In this document: positions 19,038 through 28,768 of the stretch, in pieces
How the letters are laid out: the number at the start of each line of letters is the position of its first letter
Position numbering within the stretch: position 1 is the first letter of the stretch
NCBI RefSeq assembly: GCF_030687145.1
Contig: NZ_CP117460.1
Location: forward strand, 310,001 to 374,000
Origin: Pseudomonas sp. FP1742
GTDB taxonomy: Bacteria; Pseudomonadota; Gammaproteobacteria; Pseudomonadales; Pseudomonadaceae
DNA length: 64,000 nt
Direction: 5' to 3'
The notes under the pieces: generated by a model
Seen by the model: the letters and a program-made list of their open reading frames with translations, nothing else
Told to the model about the DNA's origin: nothing
Databases searched by the model: none
Translations under genes and position numbers: made by a program

Positions 19038-20842
19038 GCACTTCGGTCCTCGGACGGTTGCAGGCTCACGCCCGGTGCGCCTGCGCGCAACTTCAGGGTA
19101 ATCAGGGCGCCCCCTTCCTTGTGGTTGGAGAACGACAGTTCACCACCGAAGGCGCGCATCAGTGTGTCGCAGATCGCCAACCCCAGGCCAAGCCCCTGAG
19201 TGCGGGTCTTGGTGGTGTAGAAGGGCTCGCCGGCACGACCCAGCGCTTCCAGGCAGAACCCGGGGCCGTTGTCGCGAATGTACAGATTGACGCCGTCGGC
19301 GGTGGATTGGGCACTCAACCAGAGTTTACGCGGCGGGCCTTTTTCCGTCAGCGCATCGAGGGCATTGGCCAGCAGATTGCCGAGAACCTGGCGCAGACGG
19401 GTTTCCCCGGCTTCGACCCACAGGGTGGCGGCCGGCAGGTCGCGGATCAGCTCGACTTCCATGCTGCGCCGACGCTTGGCCAGTAACGCCAGGGCATCGT
19501 CCAGCGCCGGTTGCAGGGCCACGCTTTCCGGGGCGTGGCGATCACGCCGGGCGAAGGCGCGCAGGTGAGCGATGATCGAGGCCATGCGCCCGGTCAGTTC
19601 GCTGATCAGCTTGAGGTTGCCGCGAGCGTCCTCGGTGCGCTGGTGATCGAGCAGCACTTCGGCGTTTTCCGCGTAGCTGCGGATGGCCGCCAGCGGTTGG
19701 TTGAGTTCGTGGCTGATGCTCGCCGACATCGTCCCCAGCGCCGAGAGCTTGCCGGCCTGTACCAGGTCGTCCTGAGCGCGCACCAATTCCTGCTGGGCGT
19801 GTTCGCGCTCCAGCACTTCCTGTTTCAGTCGACGGTTGAGGCCCTCGAGGTCGCTGGTCCGTTCGGCGACCCGGCCTTCCAGTTCCTGGCGGGCCTTGGC
19901 TTCGAAGGCAATCCGGTCAAGGTAATGGCGTCGGCGTTGCATCATCAGGCCGAGCAGCAGCATCAATACCAGCAGCGTTGCGCCGCCGATGGCCACGACC
20001 GTGCGCACGGGGCGGTCGATCAGGGTGCGCGGAGCAAGGATACTGACGCTCCAGCCGGTTTCTTCGATCTGCCGGGTTTGGGTCAGCCAGGCATTGGGGT
20101 CAAGACTCAACGGCTTTGGATCGCGGGTTGGATAGGGTTGAATCGCGGCGACTGCCTTGTTCTCTTCATCGCTCAATGGACGGGTCGAGCGGAAACGCCA
20201 CTCTGGCCGCGACGTGAGGATGACCACACCGTTATGGTCGGTGACCAATAGTTGTTCCGGGGTTTTGCCCCAGAGGCTTTCGGTGTGATCGAGATCGACC
20301 TTGACCACCAATACACCGATGATTTTTTCGCGATCACGTACCGCTGCGGCAAAGAAGTAGCCGCGCTTGGCCGAGGTGGTACCCAGGCCGAAGAAACGCC
20401 CCAGGCGCCCGGCCATGGCTTCACTGAAATAAGGGCGGAAGGCGAAATTACGGCCGACGAAACTGTCGTGTTTGTCCCAGTTGGAGGCGGCCAATGTCTT
20501 GCCTGTGGCGTCCATCAGGTACATGACTTCGGCGCCGGTCTGGGCACAGATGTTCTTCAACAGACGATTGGCATTGCCTTGCACCACGCCCTCGTCGGGG
20601 GTGGCCAATGTCGCGCGCAGGGCGGGCAGCTCACCGAGAATCTGCGGCAACACTTCATAACGGTGCAGGGTGCCCAGCAGGTTGGCGACGTAGAGATCGA
20701 GGGTCTGGCGGTTCTGCCCGGCCAGTTCACTGCGGTAGTAACGCTCGGCCAGATGCTGCAGCGGCCACAGCAAGGGCGCCAGACACAGCGCAAGCAGGGC
20801 CAGGCTGCGCCAGCGGGGTCTGCGGGGGAGGGTCGTATTCAT
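19034..20842 (-). CDS. dctB: C4-dicarboxylate sensor histidine kinase DctB
   Basis: A 602-residue membrane kinase. TM1 lies near residues 12-30, followed by a periplasmic PAS-like double sensor domain of about 250 residues (EVMYLMDATGKTLAAS, NWDKHDSFVGRNFAFRPYF typical of DctB). TM2 is near residues 285-305, then a coiled coil, the H-box SISHELNQPLAAIRSYAEN and an ATPase domain with NLLANALDA and GLGLAICDTLM. It is followed by dctD with a four-base overlap. It senses succinate, malate or fumarate by family knowledge. Confidence 0.93.
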   Translation of the reverse strand: MNTTLPRRPRWRSLALLALCLAPLLWPLQHLAERYYRSELAGQNRQTLDLYVANLLGTLHRYEVLPQILGELPALRATLATPDEGVVQGNANRLLKNICAQTGAEVMYLMDATGKTLAASNWDKHDSFVGRNFAFRPYFSEAMAGRLGRFFGLGTTSAKRGYFFAAAVRDREKIIGVLVVKVDLDHTESLWGKTPEQLLVTDHNGVVILTSRPEWRFRSTRPLSDEENKAVAAIQPYPTRDPKPLSLDPNAWLTQTRQIEETGWSVSILAPRTLIDRPVRTVVAIGGATLLVLMLLLGLMMQRRRHYLDRIAFEAKARQELEGRVAERTSDLEGLNRRLKQEVLEREHAQQELVRAQDDLVQAGKLSALGTMSASISHELNQPLAAIRSYAENAEVLLDHQRTEDARGNLKLISELTGRMASIIAHLRAFARRDRHAPESVALQPALDDALALLAKRRRSMEVELIRDLPAATLWVEAGETRLRQVLGNLLANALDALTEKGPPRKLWLSAQSTADGVNLYIRDNGPGFCLEALGRAGEPFYTTKTRTQGLGLGLAICDTLMRAFGGELSFSNHKEGGALITLKLRAGAPGVSLQPSEDRSA

Positions 20843-20948
20843 GAGCAGCGAGCGCCTGTGGGTACAGACGCATTATGCCTAGGCTTACGGGCGCAGTCTG
20901 CGCGCCCTGGATCAAGTGCACGCTGGCGGTGAAAATTCAGACAGCAAC

Positions 20949-21494
20949 TCAGGAAAAGACTTCAGCGTCCTTGAAGAACGCGGCGGATTGATCCTTGGCC
21001 GACAGTTGCGGTGCTTCGTCCAACTGCCAGTCGATGTCCAGGTCCGGGTCGTCCCAGCGAATGCTGCGCTCGGCTGACGGGGTGTAGTAGTCGGTGGTTT
21101 TGTAGAGAAATTCGGCGAACTCGCTCAGTACCACGAAACCATGGGCAAAACCCTCCGGTACCCAGAGTTGACGATGGTTGTCGGCAGACAGGCGCACCGC
21201 GACCCATTTGCCGAAATGCGGCGAGCTGCGGCGAATGTCCACTGCCACGTCGAGGACTTCACCAGCGGTGACGCGGACCAGTTTGCCCTGAGTGTTTTCC
21301 AGCTGATAGTGCAAGCCGCGCAGTACGCCTTTTTGCGAGCGGGAATGGTTGTCCTGAACAAATTGGGTGTTCAGCCCGGTTGCTTCTTCGAAAGCCTTGG
21401 CGTTGAAGCTTTCATAGAAGAAGCCGCGCTCATCACCAAATACCTTGGGTTCGATGATCAGAACACCGGGCAGGTCGGTGGTGACTACATTCAT
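20949..21494 (-). CDS. rmlC: dTDP-4-dehydrorhamnose 3,5-epimerase
   Basis: A 181-residue cupin epimerase for dTDP-L-rhamnose synthesis. Seen are EPKVFGDERGFFYESFN, QDNHSRSQKGVLRGLHYQ (catalytic His) and VAVDIRRSSPHFGKW. The frame stays open upstream to 21587; the ATG at 21494 (MNVVTTDLPG) gives the standard length. rmlB, rmlD and rmlA are not next to it, unlike the rmlBDAC operon of P. aeruginosa, so rhamnose genes are split in this strain. It lies upstream of dctBD on the same strand. Confidence 0.94.
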   Translation of the reverse strand: MNVVTTDLPGVLIIEPKVFGDERGFFYESFNAKAFEEATGLNTQFVQDNHSRSQKGVLRGLHYQLENTQGKLVRVTAGEVLDVAVDIRRSSPHFGKWVAVRLSADNHRQLWVPEGFAHGFVVLSEFAEFLYKTTDYYTPSAERSIRWDDPDLDIDWQLDEAPQLSAKDQSAAFFKDAEVFS

Positions 21495-21673
21495 GGTGTT
21501 TCTCCAGCAATAGGCGTTGATGGCCGACATTCTTACGCAAAGTGGCGGTGGGTGCGAGTAGTGCAGTGAAGAGAGTTGTTCGGGCATTTGATCCGCGCCA
21601 ACCAGGGAGGGGGTTGCGTATCGCCCCCGGCAGTGGCGATATAAGCGCCTAATAAAATTTCAGGGGTCATTGT

Positions 21674-24586
21674 ATGCCGCTCGCCACGTTGATTCACCGC
21701 ACCAGTCTGCCCAGCCCGCAGGTGTCTGTGGCGCAAGCGCTAGAACTGTTGGAAGAACATTACGGGCTGAGCGGACGGTTGCAGGCCCTGGGCAGCCAGC
21801 AGGATCTCAACTACCGGGTCGACAGCGATCAGGGACGTTTCGTCCTGAAAATCTGCCGTGGCGATTACTCGGTGCTGGAGCTGCAAGCCCAACACGCCGG
21901 TCTCAAGCATCTGGCTGAACACGCCGCCGTGCCGGTGCCGCGAGTGATCCCGGCGATAAACGGCGCAGATTTGCTCTCTCTCGATGTCGGCGGTCAAGCG
22001 GTGCATGTACGTCTGCTCGATTACATCGACGGCCAATCCCTCACGCACCTCGATCATCTGAGCCAGACAGTGGTCGCCGGTTTCGGCCGGCTCTGCGGCG
22101 AGATGGACTTGGCACTGGCCGATTTCGACCATCCTGGCCTTGAGCGCACCCTTCAATGGGATGCCCGCCACGCCAATGCGTTGATCGCGCATTTGTTGCC
22201 GGTGATCAAGGATGACCAGCAACGCAAGCGGATTGCTGATGCGGCCGAACAGGCTGAGCGCCATTTGCAGCCCTTGGTGGATAAGCTGCCGGTGCAGGCG
22301 ATTCACATGGACATCACCGACGACAACGTGGTCTGGCAGCGGGATTCGCAGCGCCAATGGCAGTTGCAGGGCGTGATCGATTTCGGCGACCTGGTCCGTA
22401 CCTGGCGGATCACCGACCTGTCGGTGACCTGTGCCGCGCTGCTGCACCATGCCGATGGCGATCCGTTCTACATTTTGCCGGCGGTTCGGGCTTATCACGC
22501 GGTCAATCCGTTGCAACATGAAGAATTGCTGGCGCTCTGGCCGCTGATCGTTGCCCGCTCGGCGGTGTTGGTGCTCAGTGGCGAACAGCAGGTCAGCATC
22601 GATCCGGGCAATGACTACAGTCGCGACAACCTGACCCACGAGCGGGAGATTTTCCGCGTTGCCACATCGGTGCCGTTGGCGTTGATGGAGGCAGCGATTC
22701 TGGCCGCGGTCGGTCAAGGCCTGCCGGGTATCGCCAGCGAAGGTTTTGCGCCCTTGTTGCCGAGTCTGGTGGGGCGTGAGTTTGCCTTGATCGATCTGGG
22801 CGTGCTCAGCCCGCACTTCGAAGCGGGTAACTGGGAGCAGGAGGGGATCGACCAGCGTCTGTTGACCGAAGCTGCTGCGGCTCATGGTCTGGCGGCCAGT
22901 CGTTATGGGCAATATCGTCTGTCTCGCACCCAACCGGACAGCGCCACTGAACCGGCCACTTGCCCTCTGCACGTCGAGTTGCGAGTGCCCTACGGCACGG
23001 CGGTCGAATCGCCGTTTGCCGGAGTGGTTCATCAGCCGGCGGCGGGTGTACTGCAACTGGATGGCCCACAACTGAGTGTGCGGTTATGGGGGGTGACGCC
23101 GTCGCTGCACGCGGGCGCGGCGCTGGTCAAAGGCCAGGTGCTGGGCGAGGTCAGCGGGCCGTTGATCGTGCAGTTGTGTCGAAGCGCTCAGCTCGACGCG
23201 CCGTTGTTTTGCACACCTTCACGCGCCGCCGCCTGGCAGGCGTTGTGCCCGTCGCCAGCTGCGTTGCTGGGCCTGGCCTGCGATGCAGAAGAAGAACTCG
23301 ACCCGCAGACGTTGCTGGCCCGCCGCGATGCCAGTTTTGCCCGATCCCAGAAGCATTATTACGTCGACCCGCCGCGCATCGAGCGTGGCTGGCGCAATCA
23401 CCTGATCGACATGCAGGGCCGCTCCTACCTCGACATGCTCAACAACGTCGCGGTACTGGGGCATGGCCATCCACGCATGGCCGCCGTCGCCGGCCGTCAA
23501 TGGTCGTTGCTCAATACCAACTCGCGTTTTCACTACGCAGCGATTGCCGAATTTTCCGAGCGTTTGCTGAAGCTGGCACCGGACAACATGGACCGGGTAT
23601 TTCTGGTCAACAGCGGCACCGAGGCCAATGACCTGGCGATTCGGCTGGCCTGGGCTTATAGCGGCGGTCGCGACATGCTCAGTGTGCTGGAGGCGTACCA
23701 CGGCTGGTCGGTGGCGGCGGATGCCGTCTCGACTTCGATTGCCGACAACCCCAAGGCCTTGAGCAGCCGTCCCGATTGGGTGCATCCGGTGACCGCGCCG
23801 AATACCTATCGCGGCGAATTCCGTGGTCCGGACAGTGCGCCGGACTACGTGCGCAGCGTCGAACACAACCTGGCGAAAATCGCCGGGCAGAAACGCCAGC
23901 TCGCCGGTTTTATCTGCGAGCCTGTGTACGGCAATGCCGGCGGTATCTCGCTGCCACCGGGCTATTTGAAGCAAGTCTATGCATTGGTGCGGGCGCAGGG
24001 CGGGGTGTGCATCGCCGATGAGGTGCAGGTCGGTTACGGCCGCATGGGCAAATTCTTCTGGGGCTTCGAAGAGCAGGGCGTGGTGCCGGACATCATCACC
24101 ATGGCCAAAGGCATGGGTAACGGCCAGCCGTTGGGTGCGGTCATCACCCGCCGGGAAATCGCTGAAGCGCTGGAGGCCGAGGGTTACTTCTTCTCGTCGG
24201 CCGGTGGCAGCCCGGTCAGTTGCCGGATCGGCATGGCGGTGCTGGATGTGATGGAAGAAGAAAAACTCTGGGAAAATGCCCAGGTTGTGGGCGGGTACTT
24301 CAAGGAACGTCTTGAAGCCTTGATCGACCGGCATCCGTTGGTGGGGGCGGTACATGGTTCCGGCTTCTATCTGGGTGTGGAGTTGATCCGTAATCGCGAA
24401 ACCCTTGAACCGGCGACCGAAGAAACCACGGCGTTGTGCGATCGCCTTCGTGAGTTGGGGATTTTCATGCAGCCGACGGGTGATCACCTGAATATCCTCA
24501 AGATCAAACCGCCGATGGTCACGTCGCGGCAGAGCGTGGATTTCTTTGTGGACATGCTGTCGAAGGTGCTGGGCGAAGGTTTGTAG
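21674..24586 (+). CDS. Three-part fusion: APH-like kinase, middle domain, class III aminotransferase
   Basis: A 970-residue protein. Residues about 1-330 form an aminoglycoside/choline kinase-like fold (QAIHMDITDDNVVW as the catalytic loop, IDFGDL as the metal site). Residues about 430-530 form a beta-rich domain resembling M23/lipoyl folds (VPYGTAVESPFAGVVHQ). Residues about 560-970 are a PLP-dependent class III aminotransferase (NSGTEANDLAIRLAW, ADEVQVGYGRMG, ITMAKGMGNG with the Schiff-base lysine). It lies 210 bases before aguB, so a role in amine metabolism is likely. In ethanolamine-phosphate phospholyase-type enzymes a kinase and PLP domain act in sequence; a similar two-step reaction is inferred. 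Confidence 0.85.
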   Translation: MPLATLIHRTSLPSPQVSVAQALELLEEHYGLSGRLQALGSQQDLNYRVDSDQGRFVLKICRGDYSVLELQAQHAGLKHLAEHAAVPVPRVIPAINGADLLSLDVGGQAVHVRLLDYIDGQSLTHLDHLSQTVVAGFGRLCGEMDLALADFDHPGLERTLQWDARHANALIAHLLPVIKDDQQRKRIADAAEQAERHLQPLVDKLPVQAIHMDITDDNVVWQRDSQRQWQLQGVIDFGDLVRTWRITDLSVTCAALLHHADGDPFYILPAVRAYHAVNPLQHEELLALWPLIVARSAVLVLSGEQQVSIDPGNDYSRDNLTHEREIFRVATSVPLALMEAAILAAVGQGLPGIASEGFAPLLPSLVGREFALIDLGVLSPHFEAGNWEQEGIDQRLLTEAAAAHGLAASRYGQYRLSRTQPDSATEPATCPLHVELRVPYGTAVESPFAGVVHQPAAGVLQLDGPQLSVRLWGVTPSLHAGAALVKGQVLGEVSGPLIVQLCRSAQLDAPLFCTPSRAAAWQALCPSPAALLGLACDAEEELDPQTLLARRDASFARSQKHYYVDPPRIERGWRNHLIDMQGRSYLDMLNNVAVLGHGHPRMAAVAGRQWSLLNTNSRFHYAAIAEFSERLLKLAPDNMDRVFLVNSGTEANDLAIRLAWAYSGGRDMLSVLEAYHGWSVAADAVSTSIADNPKALSSRPDWVHPVTAPNTYRGEFRGPDSAPDYVRSVEHNLAKIAGQKRQLAGFICEPVYGNAGGISLPPGYLKQVYALVRAQGGVCIADEVQVGYGRMGKFFWGFEEQGVVPDIITMAKGMGNGQPLGAVITRREIAEALEAEGYFFSSAGGSPVSCRIGMAVLDVMEEEKLWENAQVVGGYFKERLEALIDRHPLVGAVHGSGFYLGVELIRNRETLEPATEETTALCDRLRELGIFMQPTGDHLNILKIKPPMVTSRQSVDFFVDMLSKVLGEGL

Positions 24587-24795
24587 GCAGCTCGTAGAGG
24601 TTGAGAATGTCGATTGTTATCGGGAATTTTTGATGTTATTTCAAAGCTGTGAGTATTTATAGCTTTTAAAGTCGATTTTTATCGGCTATAAAGTCGCCAC
24701 TGCCCACGGTGTGGACAAACCACGCCCGGTGATTCCCGTTTCTGTCATCGGTCGATGCCACACTGACCCTCAAGCACTTGCCCAGGAGATGATTC

Positions 24796-25674
24796 ATGAG
24801 CCGTATCGTTACCATCGCCGCTACCCAGATGGCTTGTTCCTGGGACCTTGAAGCCAACATCGAGACCGCTGAAAAGCTGGTCCGTGAGGCCGCGGCGAAA
24901 GGCGCGCAAATCATCCTGATCCAGGAGCTGTTCGAGGCTCCGTACTTCTGCCAGAAGCCGAACCCGGACTACCTGCAACTGGCCACGACGGTCGAAGACA
25001 ACGTTGCCATCAAGCACTTCCAGAAAGTCGCCAAAGAACTGCAAGTGGTGCTGCCGATCAGCTTCTATGAACTGGCTGGCCGCGCACGTTTCAACAGCAT
25101 CGCGATCATCGATGCCGACGGCAGCAACCTCGGGATTTATCGTAAAAGCCACATCCCGGATGGCCCTGGCTACCACGAAAAGTACTACTTCAACCCGGGC
25201 GATACCGGTTTCAAAGTCTGGAATACCCGTTACGCGAAAATCGGCGTGGGCATCTGCTGGGATCAGTGGTTCCCCGAGTGCGCCCGCAGCATGGCGCTGC
25301 AAGGCGCGGAAATTCTGTTCTACCCGACCGCCATCGGCAGTGAGCCGCACGACAAGACCATTTCGTCCCGCGACCACTGGCAGCGTGTGCAACAGGGCCA
25401 TGCCGGCGCCAACCTGATGCCCGTGATCGCCAGCAACCGCATCGGTAACGAAGAGCAGGACGGCTACGACATTACCTTCTACGGCTCGTCGTTCATCGCC
25501 AACCAGTTTGGCGAGAAAGTCCAAGAGCTGAACGAAACCGAAGAAGGCATTCTGGTTCACAGCTTCGACCTCGATGAGCTGGAGCACATTCGCAGCGCCT
25601 GGGGTTCGTTCCGTGACCGTCGTCCGAACCTGTACGGCGCGATCAAAACCCTCGACGGTATTCTGGAGTCCTGA
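24796..25674 (+). CDS. aguB: N-carbamoylputrescine amidohydrolase
   Basis: A 292-residue carbon-nitrogen hydrolase converting N-carbamoylputrescine to putrescine, CO2 and ammonia. The triad is visible as Glu of [11 protein letters not shown], Lys of [12 protein letters not shown] and Cys of [12 protein letters not shown]. Length and the AguB-specific segment match. The stop is four bases before the aguA start, so the two are cotranscribed. Upstream two near-identical TCGATT(g/t)TTATCGG repeats may be regulatory. Confidence 0.96.
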   Translation: MSRIVTIAATQMACSWDLEANIETAEKLVREAAAKGAQIILIQELFEAPYFCQKPNPDYLQLATTVEDNVAIKHFQKVAKELQVVLPISFYELAGRARFNSIAIIDADGSNLGIYRKSHIPDGPGYHEKYYFNPGDTGFKVWNTRYAKIGVGICWDQWFPECARSMALQGAEILFYPTAIGSEPHDKTISSRDHWQRVQQGHAGANLMPVIASNRIGNEEQDGYDITFYGSSFIANQFGEKVQELNETEEGILVHSFDLDELEHIRSAWGSFRDRRPNLYGAIKTLDGILES

Positions 25675-25678
25675 AGCC

Positions 25679-26785
25679 ATGACCACTTTGAACAGCACCC
25701 CTCGCGCCGACGGCTTTTACATGCCCGCCGAATGGGCGCCACAGACCCAGACCTGGATGGTCTGGCCCGAACGCCCGGATAACTGGCGCCTGGGTGGCAA
25801 ACCGGCGCAAGCGGCGCACGTTGCGGTGGCCAAAGCCATCGCGCGTTTCGAGCCAGTGACCGTGGCGGTATCCGCTGGCCAGTATGAAAATGCCCGTGCC
25901 CGTCTGGACGTGCCGAATATTCGTGTAGTGGAAATGTCCAGCGATGACGCCTGGGTCCGGGATACCGGCCCGACGTTTGTCATCAACAACCGCGGCGAAG
26001 TCCGGGGTGTGGACTGGGACTTCAATGCCTGGGGCGGTTTCGACGGTGGTTTGTATTCGCCGTGGAACCGCGATTCGCAGGTGGCGGGCAAGATCCTCGA
26101 AATCGAGCGCAGCCCGCGCTACCGCACCGAGGGCTTCGTGCTCGAAGGCGGTTCGATTCATGTCGACGGCGAAGGCACCCTGATCACCACCGAGGAATGC
26201 CTGCTCAACCGCAATCGCAACCCACACATGGACCGTGCGCAAATCGAAGCGGTGCTCAGCGCGAATCTGGCTGTGGATAAGATCATCTGGCTGCCGGATG
26301 GCTTGTTCAACGACGAAACCGACGGTCATGTGGATAACTTCTGCTGCTACGTGCGTCCGGGTGAAGTGCTGCTGGCCTGGACCGACGACCCGCAGGACCC
26401 GAATTATCCGCGCTGCCAGGCGGCCATGAACGTGCTGCAAAACAGCACCGATGCCAAGGGTCGCCCGTTCACGGTGCACAAAATGCCGATTCCGGGGCCG
26501 CTGTATGCGACCGAAGAAGAGTGTGCAGGTGTCGATCCGGTGGACGGCACTCAGGAGCGCAATCCGACCGTTCGTCTGGCTGGTTCCTATGTGAATTTCC
26601 TGATCGTCAACGGCGGCATCATCGCGCCGAGCTTCGATGACCCGCTGGACGGCCCGGCCAAAGAGATATTGCAGAGCTTGTTCCCGCAACACGAAGTGGT
26701 CATGGTGCCGGGTCGCGAACTGTTACTGGGGGGCGGTAACATTCATTGCCTTACCCAACAACAGCCCGCGCCGCACAAGGAGTGA
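25679..26785 (+). CDS. aguA: Agmatine deiminase
   Basis: A 368-residue guanidino-group-modifying enzyme converting agmatine to N-carbamoylputrescine, the substrate of AguB. Seen are [42 protein letters not shown] and the catalytic C-terminal cysteine in [13 protein letters not shown]. The ATG at 25679 gives the standard length; the open frame extends upstream into aguB. Followed by a terminator at 26857-26889. The regulator aguR is not in the window. Confidence 0.96.
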   Translation: MTTLNSTPRADGFYMPAEWAPQTQTWMVWPERPDNWRLGGKPAQAAHVAVAKAIARFEPVTVAVSAGQYENARARLDVPNIRVVEMSSDDAWVRDTGPTFVINNRGEVRGVDWDFNAWGGFDGGLYSPWNRDSQVAGKILEIERSPRYRTEGFVLEGGSIHVDGEGTLITTEECLLNRNRNPHMDRAQIEAVLSANLAVDKIIWLPDGLFNDETDGHVDNFCCYVRPGEVLLAWTDDPQDPNYPRCQAAMNVLQNSTDAKGRPFTVHKMPIPGPLYATEEECAGVDPVDGTQERNPTVRLAGSYVNFLIVNGGIIAPSFDDPLDGPAKEILQSLFPQHEVVMVPGRELLLGGGNIHCLTQQQPAPHKE

Positions 26786-26856
26786 GTGAGGTCGTAACAG
26801 CTTGGGTCGTTTGAAAAAACGATTAAGCAACGATTTAGCCTCGTCGCTTCACAGGA

Positions 26857-26889
26857 AGCCCGCAGCCCGTCAGGACTGCGGGCTTTTTT
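26857..26889 (+). terminator. Terminator of the agu operon
   Basis: Stem AGCCCGCAG/CTGCGGGCT followed by a T run on the + strand. Confidence 0.88.
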
Positions 26890-27030
26890 GTATCCACTTA
26901 TCGACACTTCGAAAACATTGGCACAGCTCTTGTATCTTCGATGGCGCAACACGGGGAGGGAGAGAACTTCGATGTTCTGTCATAAACCTTGGATAAGTTA
27001 GCCGCTCACAAACCAGGAGAGAGCGCTGAG

Positions 27031-27243
27031 ATGAACGCCGAAATGAATGTCGTGAGCGAGCGGGCACTGCATCCCCTGGCAGTTAACAGCGAATCGCTCC
27101 AGGTCCTGGCGCAATGGTTAAAGTCCAATGGAACGCGTCAGATCAGAGAACCTGATCCGCGCCGGATGATGATCGAGCGCTACCCCGCTGGTTTATTCAG
27201 CGAGGCGGAACTGGAAGCATTGTGGGATGTGATGGAAGGATAA
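27031..27243 (+). CDS. Small hypothetical protein
   Basis: A 70-residue soluble protein (MNAEMNVVSERALHPLAVNS ... ALWDVMEG). It is preceded by AGGAGAGAG at a suitable distance from the ATG at 27031 and followed by a terminator at 27268-27295, so it is a complete single-gene unit. The sequence RRMMIERYPAGLFSEAELEALW suggests a compact helical fold. No family recognised. Confidence 0.65.
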   Translation: MNAEMNVVSERALHPLAVNSESLQVLAQWLKSNGTRQIREPDPRRMMIERYPAGLFSEAELEALWDVMEG

Positions 27244-27267
27244 GAAGAAAAACAACGGATTGATAAA

Positions 27268-27295
27268 AGCGCTGCCGGGAAGGCGGCGCTTTTTT
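27268..27295 (+). terminator. Terminator
   Basis: Stem AGCGCTGCC/GGCGGCGCT with a T run, 25 bases after the stop of the small gene. Confidence 0.82.
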
Positions 27296-27445
27296 ATGCC
27301 CGTCGCAAAAGTGCGCGCCTGCAAGATGAGGGTCATTCGACCGATTCTTGAAACAGACTGAAATCGATTCCGGCGTTTTTCCAAAACGATCTGAGTATTA
27401 GTCTGCCGGCATTGAGTTTTCCTACTTTGTTGCCGGAGTCTTCCC

Positions 27446-28117
27446 ATGACCCTTCACTACATTTACGACCCATTGTGCGGTTGGTGCTACGGCGCCAAAC
27501 CATTGGTGCAGGCCGCCCAAGCCGTGTTGCCCGTAATCGCCCACGGTGGCGGCATGATGAGCGGTACCAATCGCCAGAGCGTTTCGCCACAACTGCGCAA
27601 TTACGTCATGCCCCACGACCGACGTATCGCCGAGTACACCGGCCAACCGTTTGGCGAGGCATATTTTGAGGGCTTGCTGCGTGATGAAACGGCGGTGTTC
27701 GATTCCACGCCACCGATTGCCGCCGTGCTGGCAGCCGAGCAGATCGCCGGGCGCGGACTGGAGTTGCTGGGGTGTTTGCAGACGGCTCATTACGTGGAAG
27801 GTCGACGCATCGCTGACGAGGCTGTTTTGCTTGAACTCGCCGCTCAGACAGGTCTTGAACCCGAGGCTTTCCAGCAGGCATTTAGTGCAGCCGATACCGA
27901 TCGCCATATCAAGGACAGCCGCGCACTCTTGGCCCGTGTCGGCGGTCAGGGCTTCCCGACCTTTGCACTGGAACAGGATGGCCGGTTCACCCTGGTCGAT
28001 ATCGGCCCTTGGCTCGGCAAGCCGCAAGCCTTCGCCCAATGGTTGAACCAGTCGGTTGCGGCAAAAGACTCTTCATCTGCGTTTCAAGCCTGTGGCCTCG
28101 ACGGCTGCGCCCATTGA
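27446..28117 (+). CDS. DsbA-family thioredoxin-like protein (CGWC)
   Basis: A 223-residue protein with no signal peptide, so cytosolic. The N-terminal YDPLCGWCYGAKPL has the active-site CGWC at residues 11-14; a helical insert follows and GQGFPTFAL supplies the cis-proline segment near residue 170. This layout is the FrnE/DsbA-like group of disulfide isomerase-type proteins rather than periplasmic DsbA. It is followed after 17 bases by an NTF2-like gene, with which it may be cotranscribed. Confidence 0.85.
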   Translation: MTLHYIYDPLCGWCYGAKPLVQAAQAVLPVIAHGGGMMSGTNRQSVSPQLRNYVMPHDRRIAEYTGQPFGEAYFEGLLRDETAVFDSTPPIAAVLAAEQIAGRGLELLGCLQTAHYVEGRRIADEAVLLELAAQTGLEPEAFQQAFSAADTDRHIKDSRALLARVGGQGFPTFALEQDGRFTLVDIGPWLGKPQAFAQWLNQSVAAKDSSSAFQACGLDGCAH

Positions 28118-28134
28118 ATTCATCTGGAGTCACC

Positions 28135-28530
28135 ATGGATAACCTGAGCCTGATCAAAAGCACCTACGAAGGCGCCAATTCCCAGGAGAATGCGCGCAAC
28201 ACCGCAGAGGCCCTGGCCGATGATGCCCGTTGGACTGAAGCGGCGGGTTTCCCCTACGCCGGCACCTACATCGGTTTCGACGCTATCGTCGAAAATGTCT
28301 TCAAGCGCCTGGCCACCGAGTGGGAAGATTTTCAGTTCAAGGTCGAAAACTATGTCGCTCAGGGCGACAAGGTATTTGCCTACGGTAATTACAGCGGCAT
28401 CTACAAAGCCACCGGCCGCGCGATGAATGTCCGGGTCGCGCATTTGTGGACTCTGGCCGACGGCAAAGTCACCCATTTCGAGCAATTCGTCGACAGCCAT
28501 ACCGTGCAGTTGGCTATCGCTGACAAGTGA
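28135..28530 (+). CDS. NTF2-like (SnoaL-type) protein
   Basis: A 131-residue protein of the nuclear transport factor 2-like fold, an alpha+beta barrel used by small isomerases, hydrolases and binding proteins. MDNLSLIKSTYEGANS is the first helix, and VENYVAQGDKVFAYGNYSG and VAHLWTLADGKVTHFEQFVD are the strand pairs typical of SnoaL-like proteins. The start is the ATG at 28135 after CTGGAG. It directly follows the DsbA-like gene and precedes a terminator. No substrate can be named. Confidence 0.85.
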   Translation: MDNLSLIKSTYEGANSQENARNTAEALADDARWTEAAGFPYAGTYIGFDAIVENVFKRLATEWEDFQFKVENYVAQGDKVFAYGNYSGIYKATGRAMNVRVAHLWTLADGKVTHFEQFVDSHTVQLAIADK

Positions 28531-28647
28531 TTTCTTAGACGATTTTCGCCTATTTACAGACGATTCACGAAATTGACACATCATTAAGGGCGCAGATAGG
28601 ATGCGCCCCAACGCCTGTGGCTAACCGCCATGACCGCACAAAACAAT

Positions 28648-28686
28648 AAAAGGCCCGCCGCGAATTTTCGTGGGCGGGCCTTTTTG
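28648..28686 (+). terminator. Terminator
   Basis: Stem AAAAGGCCCGCC/GGCGGGCCTTTTT-like with AT-rich loop, before the porin gene. Confidence 0.85.
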
Positions 28687-28768
28687 TTTTCGCGGTGAAA
28701 AAAGAGTGCGATAGCGCCGTTTCAGCTGTTCGGCACAGAGCGTATCAACCCGTAATAAGGAAAATAAC

